A stretch of 64,000 nucleotides of DNA from Mesorhizobium loti CJ3sym (GTDB lineage Bacteria; Pseudomonadota; Alphaproteobacteria; Rhizobiales; Rhizobiaceae), in the NCBI RefSeq assembly GCF_000472785.1, contig NZ_AXAL01000017.1, positions 107,848-171,847 on the forward strand, in the 5' to 3' direction. Under the pieces are notes generated by a model. It saw only the letters and a program-made list of their open reading frames with translations, did no database searches and was not told where the DNA came from. This document shows, in pieces, positions 7,926-17,467 of the stretch. Within the stretch, counting starts at the first letter, position 1. The number at the start of each line of letters is the position of its first letter. A program made the position numbers and the translations under genes.

Positions 7926-9940
7926 TATTCGCGCAGCGCCCGCCGCAAAATCTTACCGACCGGCGTCTTCGGCAATTCGGTCCTGAACTCGATGTATTTG
8001 GGCCGCTTGTAGCCCGTCAGGTTCTCGCGGCAGAAAGCGACGATGGCTTCAGCGGTCAGGGCGGGGTCCTTCTTGACGATGAAAAGCTTCGGCACCTCGC
8101 CGGAATGCTCGTCCGGCACGCCGATCGCAGCCACTTCGAGCACGCCCGGATGCATCGCCACGACTTCCTCGAGTTCGTTCGGGTAGACGTTGAAGCCCGA
8201 GACCAGGATCATGTCCTTCTTGCGGTCGACTATCTTGGTGTAACCGCGCTCGTCCATGAAGCCCATGTCGCCCGATTTGAAGTAGCCATCCTTGGTCATC
8301 ACCTTGGCGGTCTCGTCAGGCCGGTTCCAGTACCCCGACATCACCTGCGGTCCCCTGATGCAGATCTCGCCGACCTCGCCCAGCGGCAGATTGTTGCCGT
8401 CATCGTCGCGGATGGCAATCTCGGTCGAGGGCAGCGGCAGGCCGATCGTGCCGGTGAAATCGCCGGCGCTGAACTTGTTGGCGGTGGCCACCGGCGAGGT
8501 TTCGGAAAGTCCGTAACCTTCGGTGACAGGACAGCCGGTCAACGCCTTCCAGCGTTCGGCGACGCCCTTCTGCACCGCCATGCCGCCGCCCAGCGTCAGC
8601 ACCAGCGGCTTGAAGTCGAGCTTGCGGAAGTCCTCATTGTTGAGCAGTGCGTTGAACAGCGTGTTGAGGCCGGGAAAAACATGGACCGGATATTTCTTCA
8701 ACTCCTTGACGAAGCCCGGAATATCGCGCGGGTTCGGAATGAGCACGTTTCGGGCGCCTTGCTGCATGCCCATCAGCGCGTTCACCGTCAGCGCGAAGAT
8801 ATGATAGAGCGGCAGCGCGCAGATGAAATTCGGGTGCGCAGGTTTCGGCTTGATCGTATAGGCGTCTTCCATCCACTGCGCGTTCTGCACGACATTGGCG
8901 AGCACGTTGCTGTGCAGCAGCGTGGCGCCCTTCGAGACACCCGTGGTGCCGCCCGTATATTGCAGGAAGGCGACATCGCTGGCCTCGACCTTGGCCGGCT
9001 TGAAGTTGCCGCCGGATCCCGCCTTCACGGCAGCGTTGAACTTGACGTGACCGGGCAGGGACCATGCCGGCACCATCTTCTTCACGCGGCGCACGACCAG
9101 ATTGACGATCGTGCCCTTGAGGCCGCCGAGCATGTCACCCATGGCCGCCACCACGACATGTTTGACCGCTGTCCTGGCGATCACCGCCTGCAAGGTGTTG
9201 GCGAAGTTTTCCAGGATGACGATGGCCTGTGCGCCGGAATCCTTGAGCTGGTGCTCCAGTTCGCGCGGCGTGTACAGCGGATTGATGTTGACCACGACAT
9301 AGCCCGCACGAAGCACGGCCATCATCGCAATGGGATATTGCAGCACATTCGGCATCATCAGGGCGACGCGCGCGCCCTTCTGCAGACCCTTCGACTGCAG
9401 ATAAGCGCCGAACGCCGCCGACAGCCGCTCGACATCGGTGAAGCTGACGGACTTGTCCATGCAGGTGAAGGCCGGCTGGGCGGAAAACTGCTTGCAGGCG
9501 GCGACCAGGAAATCGCCGATCGAGCTGTAGGGCAAGGGGCCGATTTCGGCCGGTACGTTCTTCGGATAGCTCTTCAGCCACGGCTTCTCCGGTAACCCGG
9601 CGGCAAGCTCGGTGAGCGCCTTCGGCAGGCGCTTGGCGGTGGCCTCGACGGGCTTCGCGGCTGGCGAGGCTTTCGCTGCACTGTCTTTCGATGCCACTGC
9701 GTTGGTCGCTAAAGTTTTCGCCATCGGCTTTGCAGCGGACGTCGTCTTTCCGGTCGCAGGTTTGGTCGGGGCTTTTGCTGCCGGCTTTGTGCTCGTCTTC
9801 ACGGGCAAGATGGCTGCCTTCGGCTTGGCCGCGGCGGCTTTGGCGACTGGCGCTTTCGGCTTGACGGTTGCGGCAGCTGCTTTTGGAGCTGCCTTGGCCG
9901 ATGATTTCGCTGGCGCCGTCGTCTTTGATGCTTTTGCCAA
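7925..9940 (-). CDS. fadD: Long-chain fatty-acid-CoA ligase with Lys/Ala/Pro-rich N-terminal tail
   Basis: The enzyme activates fatty acids to acyl-CoA using ATP. The AMP-binding signature YTGGTTGVSKGA, the GYGLSETSP motif, SGDMGFMDERGY and the C-terminal lysine in PVGKILRR are present; the catalytic part (about residues 105-671) has normal FadD length. Residues 1-105 are an additional tail made almost only of K, A, P, T and S, resembling histone-H1-like or PhaF-like tails. The start is TTG 9938-9940 with GGAGGG just upstream, so the tail is likely translated. It is coupled to the downstream methyltransferase. Confidence 0.92.
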   Translation of the reverse strand: MAKASKTTAPAKSSAKAAPKAAAATVKPKAPVAKAAAAKPKAAILPVKTSTKPAAKAPTKPATGKTTSAAKPMAKTLATNAVASKDSAAKASPAAKPVEATAKRLPKALTELAAGLPEKPWLKSYPKNVPAEIGPLPYSSIGDFLVAACKQFSAQPAFTCMDKSVSFTDVERLSAAFGAYLQSKGLQKGARVALMMPNVLQYPIAMMAVLRAGYVVVNINPLYTPRELEHQLKDSGAQAIVILENFANTLQAVIARTAVKHVVVAAMGDMLGGLKGTIVNLVVRRVKKMVPAWSLPGHVKFNAAVKAGSGGNFKPAKVEASDVAFLQYTGGTTGVSKGATLLHSNVLANVVQNAQWMEDAYTIKPKPAHPNFICALPLYHIFALTVNALMGMQQGARNVLIPNPRDIPGFVKELKKYPVHVFPGLNTLFNALLNNEDFRKLDFKPLVLTLGGGMAVQKGVAERWKALTGCPVTEGYGLSETSPVATANKFSAGDFTGTIGLPLPSTEIAIRDDDGNNLPLGEVGEICIRGPQVMSGYWNRPDETAKVMTKDGYFKSGDMGFMDERGYTKIVDRKKDMILVSGFNVYPNELEEVVAMHPGVLEVAAIGVPDEHSGEVPKLFIVKKDPALTAEAIVAFCRENLTGYKRPKYIEFRTELPKTPVGKILRRALRE

Positions 9941-10393
9941 CAGTCCCTCCCTGGGTCGTTCTTGTTTGCCTGCGCCGCGCTCGCCCTGAGATAACAGAGA
10001 CGTCCTCCGCTGCCGCCAGCATGTCCATCTATGTATTGCCTCTATCGGCGACGGTGCAAGTCTTGCCCTCGCGGCAAGGCGCCGAAAGATTTGCCGCCGA
10101 AATCTTTCCCGCCGGCGACGCTTGGAAAGGCATCTTTCCCCATCGATGTCGGATGGAGACGCCGCGCGTCGTCGATGTCGCCAGATGCCAGATCAATAAA
10201 AAAATGCAGTCGTTAACAATCCCGTGAATGGAAAAAACTGCTAATTTATTCTGTCATTTAGCAAAATCGCGGATTTTTTTCCTGCTTCCCGAGGGGTAAG
10301 CAAACGGGGTGTTCCAAAGCCGGAAAAACGGTGCTTATATGCGCGCTTCGCGAGCCTGATAGAGGGGCTTGGAAGAACATCAGGGAGTGCTCA
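9941..10393. other. Divergent intergenic region, fadD / peptide ABC importer
   Basis: This 453-bp gap has no credible ORF. It contains an AT-rich stretch (about 10195-10285) in an otherwise GC-rich background, and must carry the promoters of fadD (left) and of the importer operon (right). A possible weak -35/-10 pair, TTCCAA-N17-TTATAT, lies about 60 bp before the importer start. No convincing operator palindrome is seen. Confidence 0.45.
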
Positions 10394-11992
10394 ATGAAAA
10401 AGAAACTCGCTTTTGCGGCCGCGTTGCTGGCTGCAAGCGTCCTGGGCGGCATGGCCAATGCGAAGACGCTTGTCTATTGCTCGGAAGCGTCACCGGCCAA
10501 TTTCGACCCGGGTACGACGACCGGCGGCAACGATTTCGATGCCTCGTCGCGTACCGTCTATTCGCGTCTTGTCGAGTTCAAGCACGGCGGCACCGAGGTC
10601 GAGCCTGGCCTCGCCGACAAGTGGGAAATCTCGGACGATGGACTGGTCTATACTTTCCATCTGCATCCGGGCGTGAAGTTCCAGACCACCGACTATTTCA
10701 AGCCGACCCGCGATCTCAATGCGGATGACGTGGTCTTCTCCTTCGACCGCCAGTTCGACAAGCAGAATCCCTGGAACGGCGACAAGTACCTGCCGAACCT
10801 GACCTGGGACTATTACACCGGCATGGACATGCCGAAATACGTCGCCAAGTGGGAAAAGGTCGATGACCTCACCGTCAAGCTGACGCTGACCGAGCCGAAC
10901 GCGCCGATGCTCGCCAATCTAGGCATGGACTTCGCGTCGATCGTATCGAAGGAATATGCCGACCAGCTGGAGAAGTCCGGCAAGATGGCCGATTTCTCCA
11001 CAAAACCGATCGGCACCGGTCCGTTCCAGTTCGTCGACTACCAGCTGGATTCGGTCATCCGCTATGCGGCCCACCCGGACTACTTCAAGGGCAAGGAGAA
11101 GATCGACGATCTCGTCTTCGCCATCACGCCAGACGCGACCGCCCGCATCCAGAAGGTGTTGGCCGGCGAATGCGATATCGCGCCCTATCCGAACCCGGCC
11201 GACATCGGCACGATCAAGGCCAACAAGGACGTGACCCTGATGGATCAGGCCGGCCTGAACATTGGCTATATGAGCTACAACACAACCATCCCGCCGCTTG
11301 ACAAGCCCGAGGTTCGCCACGCGCTCAACCAGGCGATCGACCGGGCATCGCTGATCAAGTCGCTGTTCCAGGATGCTGGCGCCACGCCTGCCGAAAACCT
11401 GATCCCGCCGACGATGTGGTCGTGGAACAAGGATGTGAAGACGGACGCCTACGATCCGGATGCGGCTAAGAAAGTTCTGGCTGCTGCCGGTCTGACGGAC
11501 ATCCAGCTCTGGGCTTCCGACCGCGTTCGCCCATACAACCCGAACTTCCAGCGCGCCGCCGAACTGATCCAGGCCGACTGGGCCAAGGTCGGCGTCAAGG
11601 CGGAGATCGTCAACTACGAATGGACGAAGTATCGCTCGGAAGGCAAGAAGAAGGACCGTCCAGGCGCCTTCCAGATCGGCTGGACCGGCGACAATGGCGA
11701 TCCGGACAACTTCTTCGCCACGCTCTTCGCCTGCAACGCAATCGGTGTGTCGAACTACTCCAGCTGGTGCGACAAGGACTTCGAGGATCTGATCCAGAAG
11801 GCCAAGAAGACCAGCGACCAGGGCGAGCGCTCGAAGCTCTATGAGCAGGCGCAGGTCGTCTTCCAGAAGCAGGCTCCGGCCTTCCTGCTGGCACATAGCC
11901 AAGTCTACGCAGTCGTGCGCAAGAATGTCAGCGGGTTCATGATGGACCCGCTCGGCATTCACCGCTTCGACGGCGTTGACAAGGCCGAATAA
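10394..11992 (+). CDS. dppA: Peptide ABC transporter substrate-binding protein (DppA-like)
   Basis: The 532-residue periplasmic binding protein belongs to the SBP_bac_5 family. It begins with a Sec signal peptide (MKKKLAFAAALLAA, cleavage after MANA near residue 23), followed by the DppA-like opening TLVYCSEASPANFDPG. Sequence blocks such as DVVFSFDRQFD are typical of dipeptide-binding proteins. ATG 10394 has AGGGAG upstream; the frame extends to 10331 without a better start. It is the first gene of a five-gene importer operon. Its ligand is probably di- or oligopeptides or a related small compound. Confidence 0.92.
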   Translation: MKKKLAFAAALLAASVLGGMANAKTLVYCSEASPANFDPGTTTGGNDFDASSRTVYSRLVEFKHGGTEVEPGLADKWEISDDGLVYTFHLHPGVKFQTTDYFKPTRDLNADDVVFSFDRQFDKQNPWNGDKYLPNLTWDYYTGMDMPKYVAKWEKVDDLTVKLTLTEPNAPMLANLGMDFASIVSKEYADQLEKSGKMADFSTKPIGTGPFQFVDYQLDSVIRYAAHPDYFKGKEKIDDLVFAITPDATARIQKVLAGECDIAPYPNPADIGTIKANKDVTLMDQAGLNIGYMSYNTTIPPLDKPEVRHALNQAIDRASLIKSLFQDAGATPAENLIPPTMWSWNKDVKTDAYDPDAAKKVLAAAGLTDIQLWASDRVRPYNPNFQRAAELIQADWAKVGVKAEIVNYEWTKYRSEGKKKDRPGAFQIGWTGDNGDPDNFFATLFACNAIGVSNYSSWCDKDFEDLIQKAKKTSDQGERSKLYEQAQVVFQKQAPAFLLAHSQVYAVVRKNVSGFMMDPLGIHRFDGVDKAE

Positions 11993-12037
11993 GACTATAG
12001 AGCGGGGCGGCGCAATGAGGCGCCGCCCCCCTACATC

Positions 12038-13045
12038 ATGCTAAAATATATCCTCCACCGAATTGCACTTTTGATCCCGACGCTTGTCGGCATCACGATC
12101 TGCGCCTTTGCGTTCGTCAGGCTGCTGCCCGGCGATCCGATCCTTGCCATGGCCGGCGAACACGGCGTGGCGCCGGCGCGTTACGAAGAGCTCAAGGAGC
12201 AGTTCGGCTACAATCTGCCGATCTGGCAGCAATATGCGCGCTATGTCGGTGAGGTCGTGACCGGCGATTTCGGCGTCTCGATTTCGTCCAAGCGCCCGGT
12301 GCTCGAAGAGTTCAAGACGCTCTTCCCGGCGACGTTGGAACTCTCATTTTTCGCCATGATTTTTGCCATGGTGCTCGGCATTCCGGCCGGCATTTTCGCG
12401 GCGATCAAGCGCGGCTCGTGGTTCGATCAGTCGCTGATGGGCACGGCGCTTGTCGGCTACTCCATGCCGATCTTCTGGTGGGGCCTGCTGCTGATCATCT
12501 TTTTCTCCGGCTATCTCGGCTGGACACCGGTCAACGGCCGCATCGACCTGCAGTACTTCTTCAAGCCGATCACCGGCTTCATGACCATCGATACCTTGCT
12601 CTACGGCAAATGGGACGCATTTCGCTCGGTATTGCGCCATCTGGTGCTGCCGACAATTGTGCTCGGCACCATTCCGCTGGCAGTGATAGCGCGCCAGACG
12701 CGCTCCGCCATGCTCGAGGTGCTGGGGGAGGATTACGTGCGGACTGCCCGAGCCAAAGGGCTTTCGTCGGCCCGGGTCATCGGTGTGCATGCCCTGCGCA
12801 ATGCACTCATCCCGGTGGTCACCACTATCGGCCTGCAGGTTAGTACGCTGCTCGCCGGCGCCATCCTTACCGAAACGATCTTCTCCTGGCCGGGCATCGG
12901 CAGATGGATGGTCGAATCCATATCCAAGCGCGACTATGTTGTCGTGCAGTCTGGCCTGCTCCTGATCGCGCTTATCGTCATGGCCGTGAACCTGATCGTC
13001 GACGTGCTCTATGCCGTTATCAACCCACGCATAAGGGCGGCGTGA
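12038..13045 (+). CDS. dppB: Peptide ABC transporter permease (DppB-like)
   Basis: The 335-residue inner-membrane protein has the DppB pattern: an N-terminal helix (RIALLIPTLVGITICAFAFV), the LLPGDP motif, and the ABC coupling loop EDYVRTARAKGLSSARV, which contacts the ATPases. About six transmembrane segments are visible. It lies 45 bp after dppA and overlaps dppC by 1 nt. Confidence 0.94.
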   Translation: MLKYILHRIALLIPTLVGITICAFAFVRLLPGDPILAMAGEHGVAPARYEELKEQFGYNLPIWQQYARYVGEVVTGDFGVSISSKRPVLEEFKTLFPATLELSFFAMIFAMVLGIPAGIFAAIKRGSWFDQSLMGTALVGYSMPIFWWGLLLIIFFSGYLGWTPVNGRIDLQYFFKPITGFMTIDTLLYGKWDAFRSVLRHLVLPTIVLGTIPLAVIARQTRSAMLEVLGEDYVRTARAKGLSSARVIGVHALRNALIPVVTTIGLQVSTLLAGAILTETIFSWPGIGRWMVESISKRDYVVVQSGLLLIALIVMAVNLIVDVLYAVINPRIRAA

Positions 13046-13956
13046 TGAGCCAGTCGACCGAAATCGCCTCGATGGCCGCCGGCAACCCGGATCGCCTCGC
13101 CGGTCTCAGGACCTTCTGGTTTTATTTCTCGGTGAACCGCGGCGCCGTCATCGGCCTGTTTGTCTTCATCCTGCTGGTCCTGGCGGCGCTGTTTGCGCCG
13201 CTGCTCGCGCCCTATGCACCCGACATCCAGGACAAGACCGCATTCCTGCGGCCTCCGGCCTGGCAGGACGGCGGCTCGACGCAATATGTGCTCGGCACCG
13301 ATGCGGTCGGGCGCGACATCCTCTCGCGCCTGCTCTACGGCGCGCGCTTCTCGCTGCTGATCGGCGCCGTCGTGGTCACGCTGGCGCTCACCGGCGGCAT
13401 CACGCTCGGCCTGCTGGCCGGCTATTTTCGCGGCTGGGTCGACGTGGCGATCATGCGCGTCATGGACCTCATCCTGGCCTTCCCGTCGCTGTTGCTGGCG
13501 CTGGTGATGGTCACCATCCTTGGCCCCGGCCTGTTCAATGCGATGCTGGCCATAGCGCTCGTCCTGCAGCCGCATTTCGCCCGGCTGGTGCGGGCGGCCG
13601 TGATGGCGGAGAAAAGCCGTGAATATGTCGTCGCCGCCAAGGTCGCCGGCGCCGGCCATATCAGGCTGATGCTTCGCACCATCCTGCCCAATTGCCTGGC
13701 GCCGCTGATCGTCCAGGCGACCTTGTCGTTCTCGAACGCAATTCTCGAAGCGGCAGCCCTTGGTTTTCTCGGCCTCGGCGCGCAGCCGCCCACACCCGAA
13801 TGGGGAACCATGCTTGCCTCGGCGCGCGAATTCATCTTGCGCGCCTGGTGGGTGGTGACCTTCCCCGGTCTCGCCATCCTGATCACCGTGCTCGCCATCA
13901 ACCTTGTCGGCGACGGCCTGCGCGACGCGCTCGATCCCAAGCTCAGGAGGTCATGA
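13045..13956 (+). CDS. dppC: Peptide ABC transporter permease (DppC-like)
   Basis: The 303-residue inner-membrane protein has the DppC/OppC N-terminal helix, the GTDAVGRDILSRLLYG motif and the coupling loop REYVVAAKVAGAGHIRLM, plus five to six transmembrane segments. ATG 13045 overlaps the dppB stop by 1 nt. The gene pairs with dppB to form the channel. Confidence 0.94.
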   Translation: MSQSTEIASMAAGNPDRLAGLRTFWFYFSVNRGAVIGLFVFILLVLAALFAPLLAPYAPDIQDKTAFLRPPAWQDGGSTQYVLGTDAVGRDILSRLLYGARFSLLIGAVVVTLALTGGITLGLLAGYFRGWVDVAIMRVMDLILAFPSLLLALVMVTILGPGLFNAMLAIALVLQPHFARLVRAAVMAEKSREYVVAAKVAGAGHIRLMLRTILPNCLAPLIVQATLSFSNAILEAAALGFLGLGAQPPTPEWGTMLASAREFILRAWWVVTFPGLAILITVLAINLVGDGLRDALDPKLRRS

Positions 13957-14807
13957 TGGCGTTGCTCGACATCCAGAACCTCGTCGTCGAATTCCAGACT
14001 GCGTCCGGCCCGTTCCGCGCCGTCGATGGCGTCTCGCTGCATGTCAACGAGCGCGAAGTGCTCGCCATCGTCGGCGAATCCGGCTCCGGCAAGTCGGTGT
14101 CGATGCTGGCCGTGATGGGCCTGTTGCCGTGGACAGCCAAGGTTACCGCCGACAAGATGAGCTTTGGCGGACGCGATCTCCTGAAACTGGGCCCTGCCGA
14201 GCGGCGCAAGATCGTCGGCAAGGATATGTCGATGATCTTCCAGGAGCCGATGGCCAGCCTCAATCCGTGCTTCACGGTCGGCTTCCAGATCGAGGAAGTG
14301 CTGCGCTTCCACATGGGCATGGACAAGGCCCAGCGCCGGGCCCGCGCCATCGAGTTGTTGAAGCAGGTCGGCATTCCCGAGCCGGCCGAACGGCTGAGCT
14401 CCTTCCCGCATCAGATGTCGGGCGGCCAGTGCCAGCGCGTCATGATCGCCATCGCCATCGCCTGCAATCCGAAGCTCTTGATCGCCGACGAGCCGACGAC
14501 TGCATTGGACGTCACCATTCAGAAGCAGATCCTCGATCTGCTGGTCTCGCTGCAGGCCAAATACGGCATGGGCCTGATCATGATCACCCACAATATGGGC
14601 GTGGTGGCGGAGACCGCCGACCGCGTCATCGTCCAGTACAAGGGCCGCAAGATGGAAGAGGCCGACGTGCTGTCGCTGTTCGAATCGCCGAAGAGCAACT
14701 ACACGCGCGCGCTGCTTGCGGCCTTGCCGGAAAATGCTGTCGGTGACAGGCTGCCGACCGTCTCCGACATGCTGTTCGAGCCGGCGCCTTCCGGAGCCAG
14801 CGCATGA
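13956..14807 (+). CDS. dppD: Peptide ABC transporter ATP-binding protein (DppD-like)
   Basis: The 283-residue ATPase has Walker A GESGSGKS, signature SGGQCQR (Cys where Arg is usual), and Walker B LLIADEPTTALD followed by the H-loop MITHNMG. It lacks a long C-terminal oligopeptide domain but has the usual end. Two tandem ATGs exist (13953 and 13956); AGGAGG at 13945-13950 suits the second better. It overlaps dppC and dppF, showing tight coupling. Confidence 0.93.
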   Translation: MALLDIQNLVVEFQTASGPFRAVDGVSLHVNEREVLAIVGESGSGKSVSMLAVMGLLPWTAKVTADKMSFGGRDLLKLGPAERRKIVGKDMSMIFQEPMASLNPCFTVGFQIEEVLRFHMGMDKAQRRARAIELLKQVGIPEPAERLSSFPHQMSGGQCQRVMIAIAIACNPKLLIADEPTTALDVTIQKQILDLLVSLQAKYGMGLIMITHNMGVVAETADRVIVQYKGRKMEEADVLSLFESPKSNYTRALLAALPENAVGDRLPTVSDMLFEPAPSGASA

Positions 14808-15631
14808 CCATTGTTGTCGAAGGCAAGGACATCAAGCGCGACTACCATGTCGGCGGCGGGCTGTTTCGCGGCGCGCGCACCGTGCATGCGGTGAAGGGCG
14901 TTTCCTTCAGCGTCGAGAAGGGCAAGACGCTCGCCATCGTCGGCGAATCGGGCTGCGGCAAGTCCACGCTCGCCCGCATCATCACGCTGATCGATCCTGC
15001 GACGTCAGGCGAGTTGTTCATCGACGGCAACAAGGTCGACATCGCCAGGGATGGGCTCTCCAAGGAGATGCGCCGCAAGGTGCAGATCGTCTTTCAGAAC
15101 CCTTATGGATCGCTGAACCCGCGCCAGAAGATCGGCGACGTTCTAGGCGAGCCGCTCTTGATCAACACCGACAAGTCGGCCGCCGAGCGGCGCGACCTGG
15201 CGATGAAGATGCTGAAGAAGGTCGGTCTCGGACCCGAGCACTACAATCGCTATCCGCATATGTTCTCGGGCGGCCAGCGCCAGCGCATCGCCATTGCCCG
15301 CGCGCTGATGCTCAACCCCAGCCTGCTGGTTCTGGACGAGCCGGTTTCCGCGCTCGATCTCTCGGTGCAGGCGCAAGTGCTTAACCTGCTCGCCGACCTG
15401 CAGGACGAGTTCCAGCTGACCTATGTCTTCATCAGCCACGATCTGTCCGTGGTGCGCTACATCGCCGACGACGTGATGGTAATGTATTTCGGCGAGGCGG
15501 TCGAATACGGCTCGCGCGAAGAGGTCTTTTCAGACCCCAAGCACAGCTACACCAGGACGCTGTTCGCCGCGACGCCGCGCGCCGATGTCGCCTCGATCAA
15601 GGCGAGGCTGGCCAAGAAGAAGGCGGCCTGA
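14804..15631 (+). CDS. dppF: Peptide ABC transporter ATP-binding protein (DppF-like)
   Basis: The 275-residue second ATPase shows Walker A GESGCGKST, signature SGGQRQR, Walker B LLVLDEPVSALD and H-loop FISHDLS. It forms the heterodimeric motor with the preceding ATPase. ATG 14804 overlaps the previous stop by 4 bp. This is the last gene of the operon. Confidence 0.94.
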   Translation: MTIVVEGKDIKRDYHVGGGLFRGARTVHAVKGVSFSVEKGKTLAIVGESGCGKSTLARIITLIDPATSGELFIDGNKVDIARDGLSKEMRRKVQIVFQNPYGSLNPRQKIGDVLGEPLLINTDKSAAERRDLAMKMLKKVGLGPEHYNRYPHMFSGGQRQRIAIARALMLNPSLLVLDEPVSALDLSVQAQVLNLLADLQDEFQLTYVFISHDLSVVRYIADDVMVMYFGEAVEYGSREEVFSDPKHSYTRTLFAATPRADVASIKARLAKKKAA

Positions 15632-15665
15632 TCTCCGCCGTTGCCCCCCTTCTGGCTAAGGCAAG

Positions 15666-16142
15666 CTAGACTGGCGCCTCAGGCGCCAGCGTCTTTGCAA
15701 GCAGGACATTGGCGTGACCGCGCGGAAAGTCCTCAAGTTGCACAAGCCGCTGAAATCCATGCTTCTCATAGAAGTCCGGCGCCTGGAAGGTGAAGGACGC
15801 GAGGTGGATGACATGGCACCCACGTCGCCGCGCCTCCTGTTCAGCCTCGGCGAGAAGGCGTGAGCCGAGGCCTTTGCCGCGCTCGCTGTCGGCGATCCAT
15901 AGCGTCTTGATCTCGCATACGCCCGCCCAACTATGGCCGTGGAGACCGGCATAGATCGTGCCGTCGTCCCTCTTCAGGAATATCGACAAATAGCGGCCGT
16001 CATCTATGCCGGTCGCGGCAACGTTGAAGCCGTAGAGCTGATCCTCGAGCGCGGCGATATCATCTGGCGTGGGGTTGCTGAGGACAACCAGAGGCCTTGC
16101 CCCATCCGTGTCCAGATCATCGGAGCCGCCAGGACCAGCCAT
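15666..16142 (-). CDS. GNAT-family N-acetyltransferase
   Basis: The 158-residue protein shows the acetyl-CoA-binding segment ERGKGLGSRLLAEAEQEARRRG (R/QxxGxG/A form) and the C-terminal strand DFYEKHGFQRL typical of GNAT enzymes. The start ATG 16140-16142 lies 1 bp after the stop of the aminotransferase gene, so it belongs to that operon. It may acetylate an amino acid or its derivative; the substrate is unknown. Confidence 0.85.
   Translation of the reverse strand: MAGPGGSDDLDTDGARPLVVLSNPTPDDIAALEDQLYGFNVAATGIDDGRYLSIFLKRDDGTIYAGLHGHSWAGVCEIKTLWIADSERGKGLGSRLLAEAEQEARRRGCHVIHLASFTFQAPDFYEKHGFQRLVQLEDFPRGHANVLLAKTLAPEAPV
15671..15689. terminator. Possible bidirectional hairpin between dppF and the GNAT gene
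   Basis: CTGGCGCC and GGCGCCAG form an 8-bp perfect stem with a 3-nt loop, 40 bp after the dppF stop and inside the last codons of the convergent GNAT gene. It is followed on the plus strand by CGTCTTT, a weak T tract. It may end the dpp transcript. Confidence 0.35.
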
Positions 16143-16143
16143 T

Positions 16144-17424
16144 TCACGACAGCTTGGCGATGATGGTGCGCAGTGCTTCGCCGAAGCGGCGGATCTCCTC
16201 GACCGTGTTGTAGTGCACAAGCGAGGCGCGGATGGCGCCGCTGTCCATTGACAGGTTGAGGCGCTTCATCAGCCGTGGTGCGTACATGTGGCCATCGCGG
16301 ATGCCGATCTGCATCTCGGCCATTTCCTCGACGATGCGTTGCGGTGAAAGCTTGCCGATGTTGAAACAGAAGGTCGGCACGCGTTCGTTGATGCGGGTCT
16401 CGTCGGCGACACCATAGATGGTCGCGCCGCAAGCCTTCAGCACGCCAAGCATCTCGCGCGCCAGAAGCAGCTCATAGTCGCGGATGGCGCCCATGCCGGC
16501 AACGATGTTTTCGCGCCGGGAACGGTTGTTGGAGGGGGCCAGATTGCGGCCGATCAGTTCCAGATACTGCACCGCCGCATCCATGCCCGCCACATTCTCG
16601 TAGATGAAGGTGCCGGCTTCAACCTTGTAGGGCGGCTCGTTGGGGATGAAATCCTCGCGGAAAGTCGGCAGCCGCTTCAGCGTTTCGAAGCGACCCCACA
16701 GGAATCCCATATGCGGCGAGAAATTCTTGTAGCCGGAGCAGACGAGGTAGTCGCAATCCCAGGCCTGCACGTCGATCAGCCCATGCGGCCCGTAGTGCAC
16801 GCAGTCGAGGAACACTTCCGCGCCAGCCGCGTGTGCGATGTCAGCCACGGATGCGACGTCGACGATCGAGCCGATCGAATGCGCGGTCACCGTGCAGGCG
16901 ACGAGGCGGGTGCGGTCGGAAACAAGCGGCCTGAGATCGTCGACATGCAGATTGCCGTCTTCGCGCATGCGCCACCACTTGAACTTGGCGCCGGCGGATT
17001 CCAGCGCCAGCCAGGTGGCGATGTTGGCGTCATGGTCCATGTCGGTGATGACGATCTCGTCGCGGTCCTCATCTGTGTCCTTGGCAAGCATCTGGCCGAT
17101 GCCGAGGCTGACCAGGCGGATGAACGAGGTGGCGTTCATGCCGAAGCAGATTTCCGCCGGGCTGTAGGCGTTGATCAGCAGCGCTACGCTTGTCCGGGCG
17201 TCGGCGACCGACTGGTCGACGGTGACGCTGCGGCCATAGCGGCCACCGCGTTGCACATTGTGCGAAACCAGATGGTTGGTCACCGCGTCGAGCACGCTCT
17301 GCGGGATCTGCGCGCCGGCGGCGTTGTCCAGGAAAATGAAATCGCCAGCTCGCTGCAAGGCGGGGAACATGGCGCGGATGGTGGCAACCGGGAAGTCGCC
17401 GGCGGCGGTCTGGGGATTGCTCAA
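16144..17424 (-). CDS. Class-V aminotransferase, cysteine desulfurase-like (VC1184 type)
   Basis: The 426-residue PLP enzyme has the class-V fold. The N-terminal FIFLDNAAGAQIP block, the central FLDCVHYGPHGLID block (Asp that binds the pyridine nitrogen) and the Schiff-base lysine in VCSGYKNFSPHMGF are visible. No active-site cysteine loop typical of IscS is apparent, so desulfurase activity is uncertain; racemase, lyase or aminotransferase are alternatives. The start is TTG 17424 with AGGAG 7 nt upstream. It follows the amino-acid permease and precedes the GNAT gene, suggesting the operon imports and modifies one amino acid. Confidence 0.83.
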   Translation of the reverse strand: MSNPQTAAGDFPVATIRAMFPALQRAGDFIFLDNAAGAQIPQSVLDAVTNHLVSHNVQRGGRYGRSVTVDQSVADARTSVALLINAYSPAEICFGMNATSFIRLVSLGIGQMLAKDTDEDRDEIVITDMDHDANIATWLALESAGAKFKWWRMREDGNLHVDDLRPLVSDRTRLVACTVTAHSIGSIVDVASVADIAHAAGAEVFLDCVHYGPHGLIDVQAWDCDYLVCSGYKNFSPHMGFLWGRFETLKRLPTFREDFIPNEPPYKVEAGTFIYENVAGMDAAVQYLELIGRNLAPSNNRSRRENIVAGMGAIRDYELLLAREMLGVLKACGATIYGVADETRINERVPTFCFNIGKLSPQRIVEEMAEMQIGIRDGHMYAPRLMKRLNLSMDSGAIRASLVHYNTVEEIRRFGEALRTIIAKLS

Positions 17425-17467
17425 GGGTGGTCTCCTGCGAAGTGTTTTTTGCGGATGGTTGGCGGGG

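Noticed and set aside
7901..9595. 564-codon plus-strand frame opposite the fadD-like gene
   Set aside because: No family features and no plausible ribosome site. It exists because the sense gene avoids certain codons.
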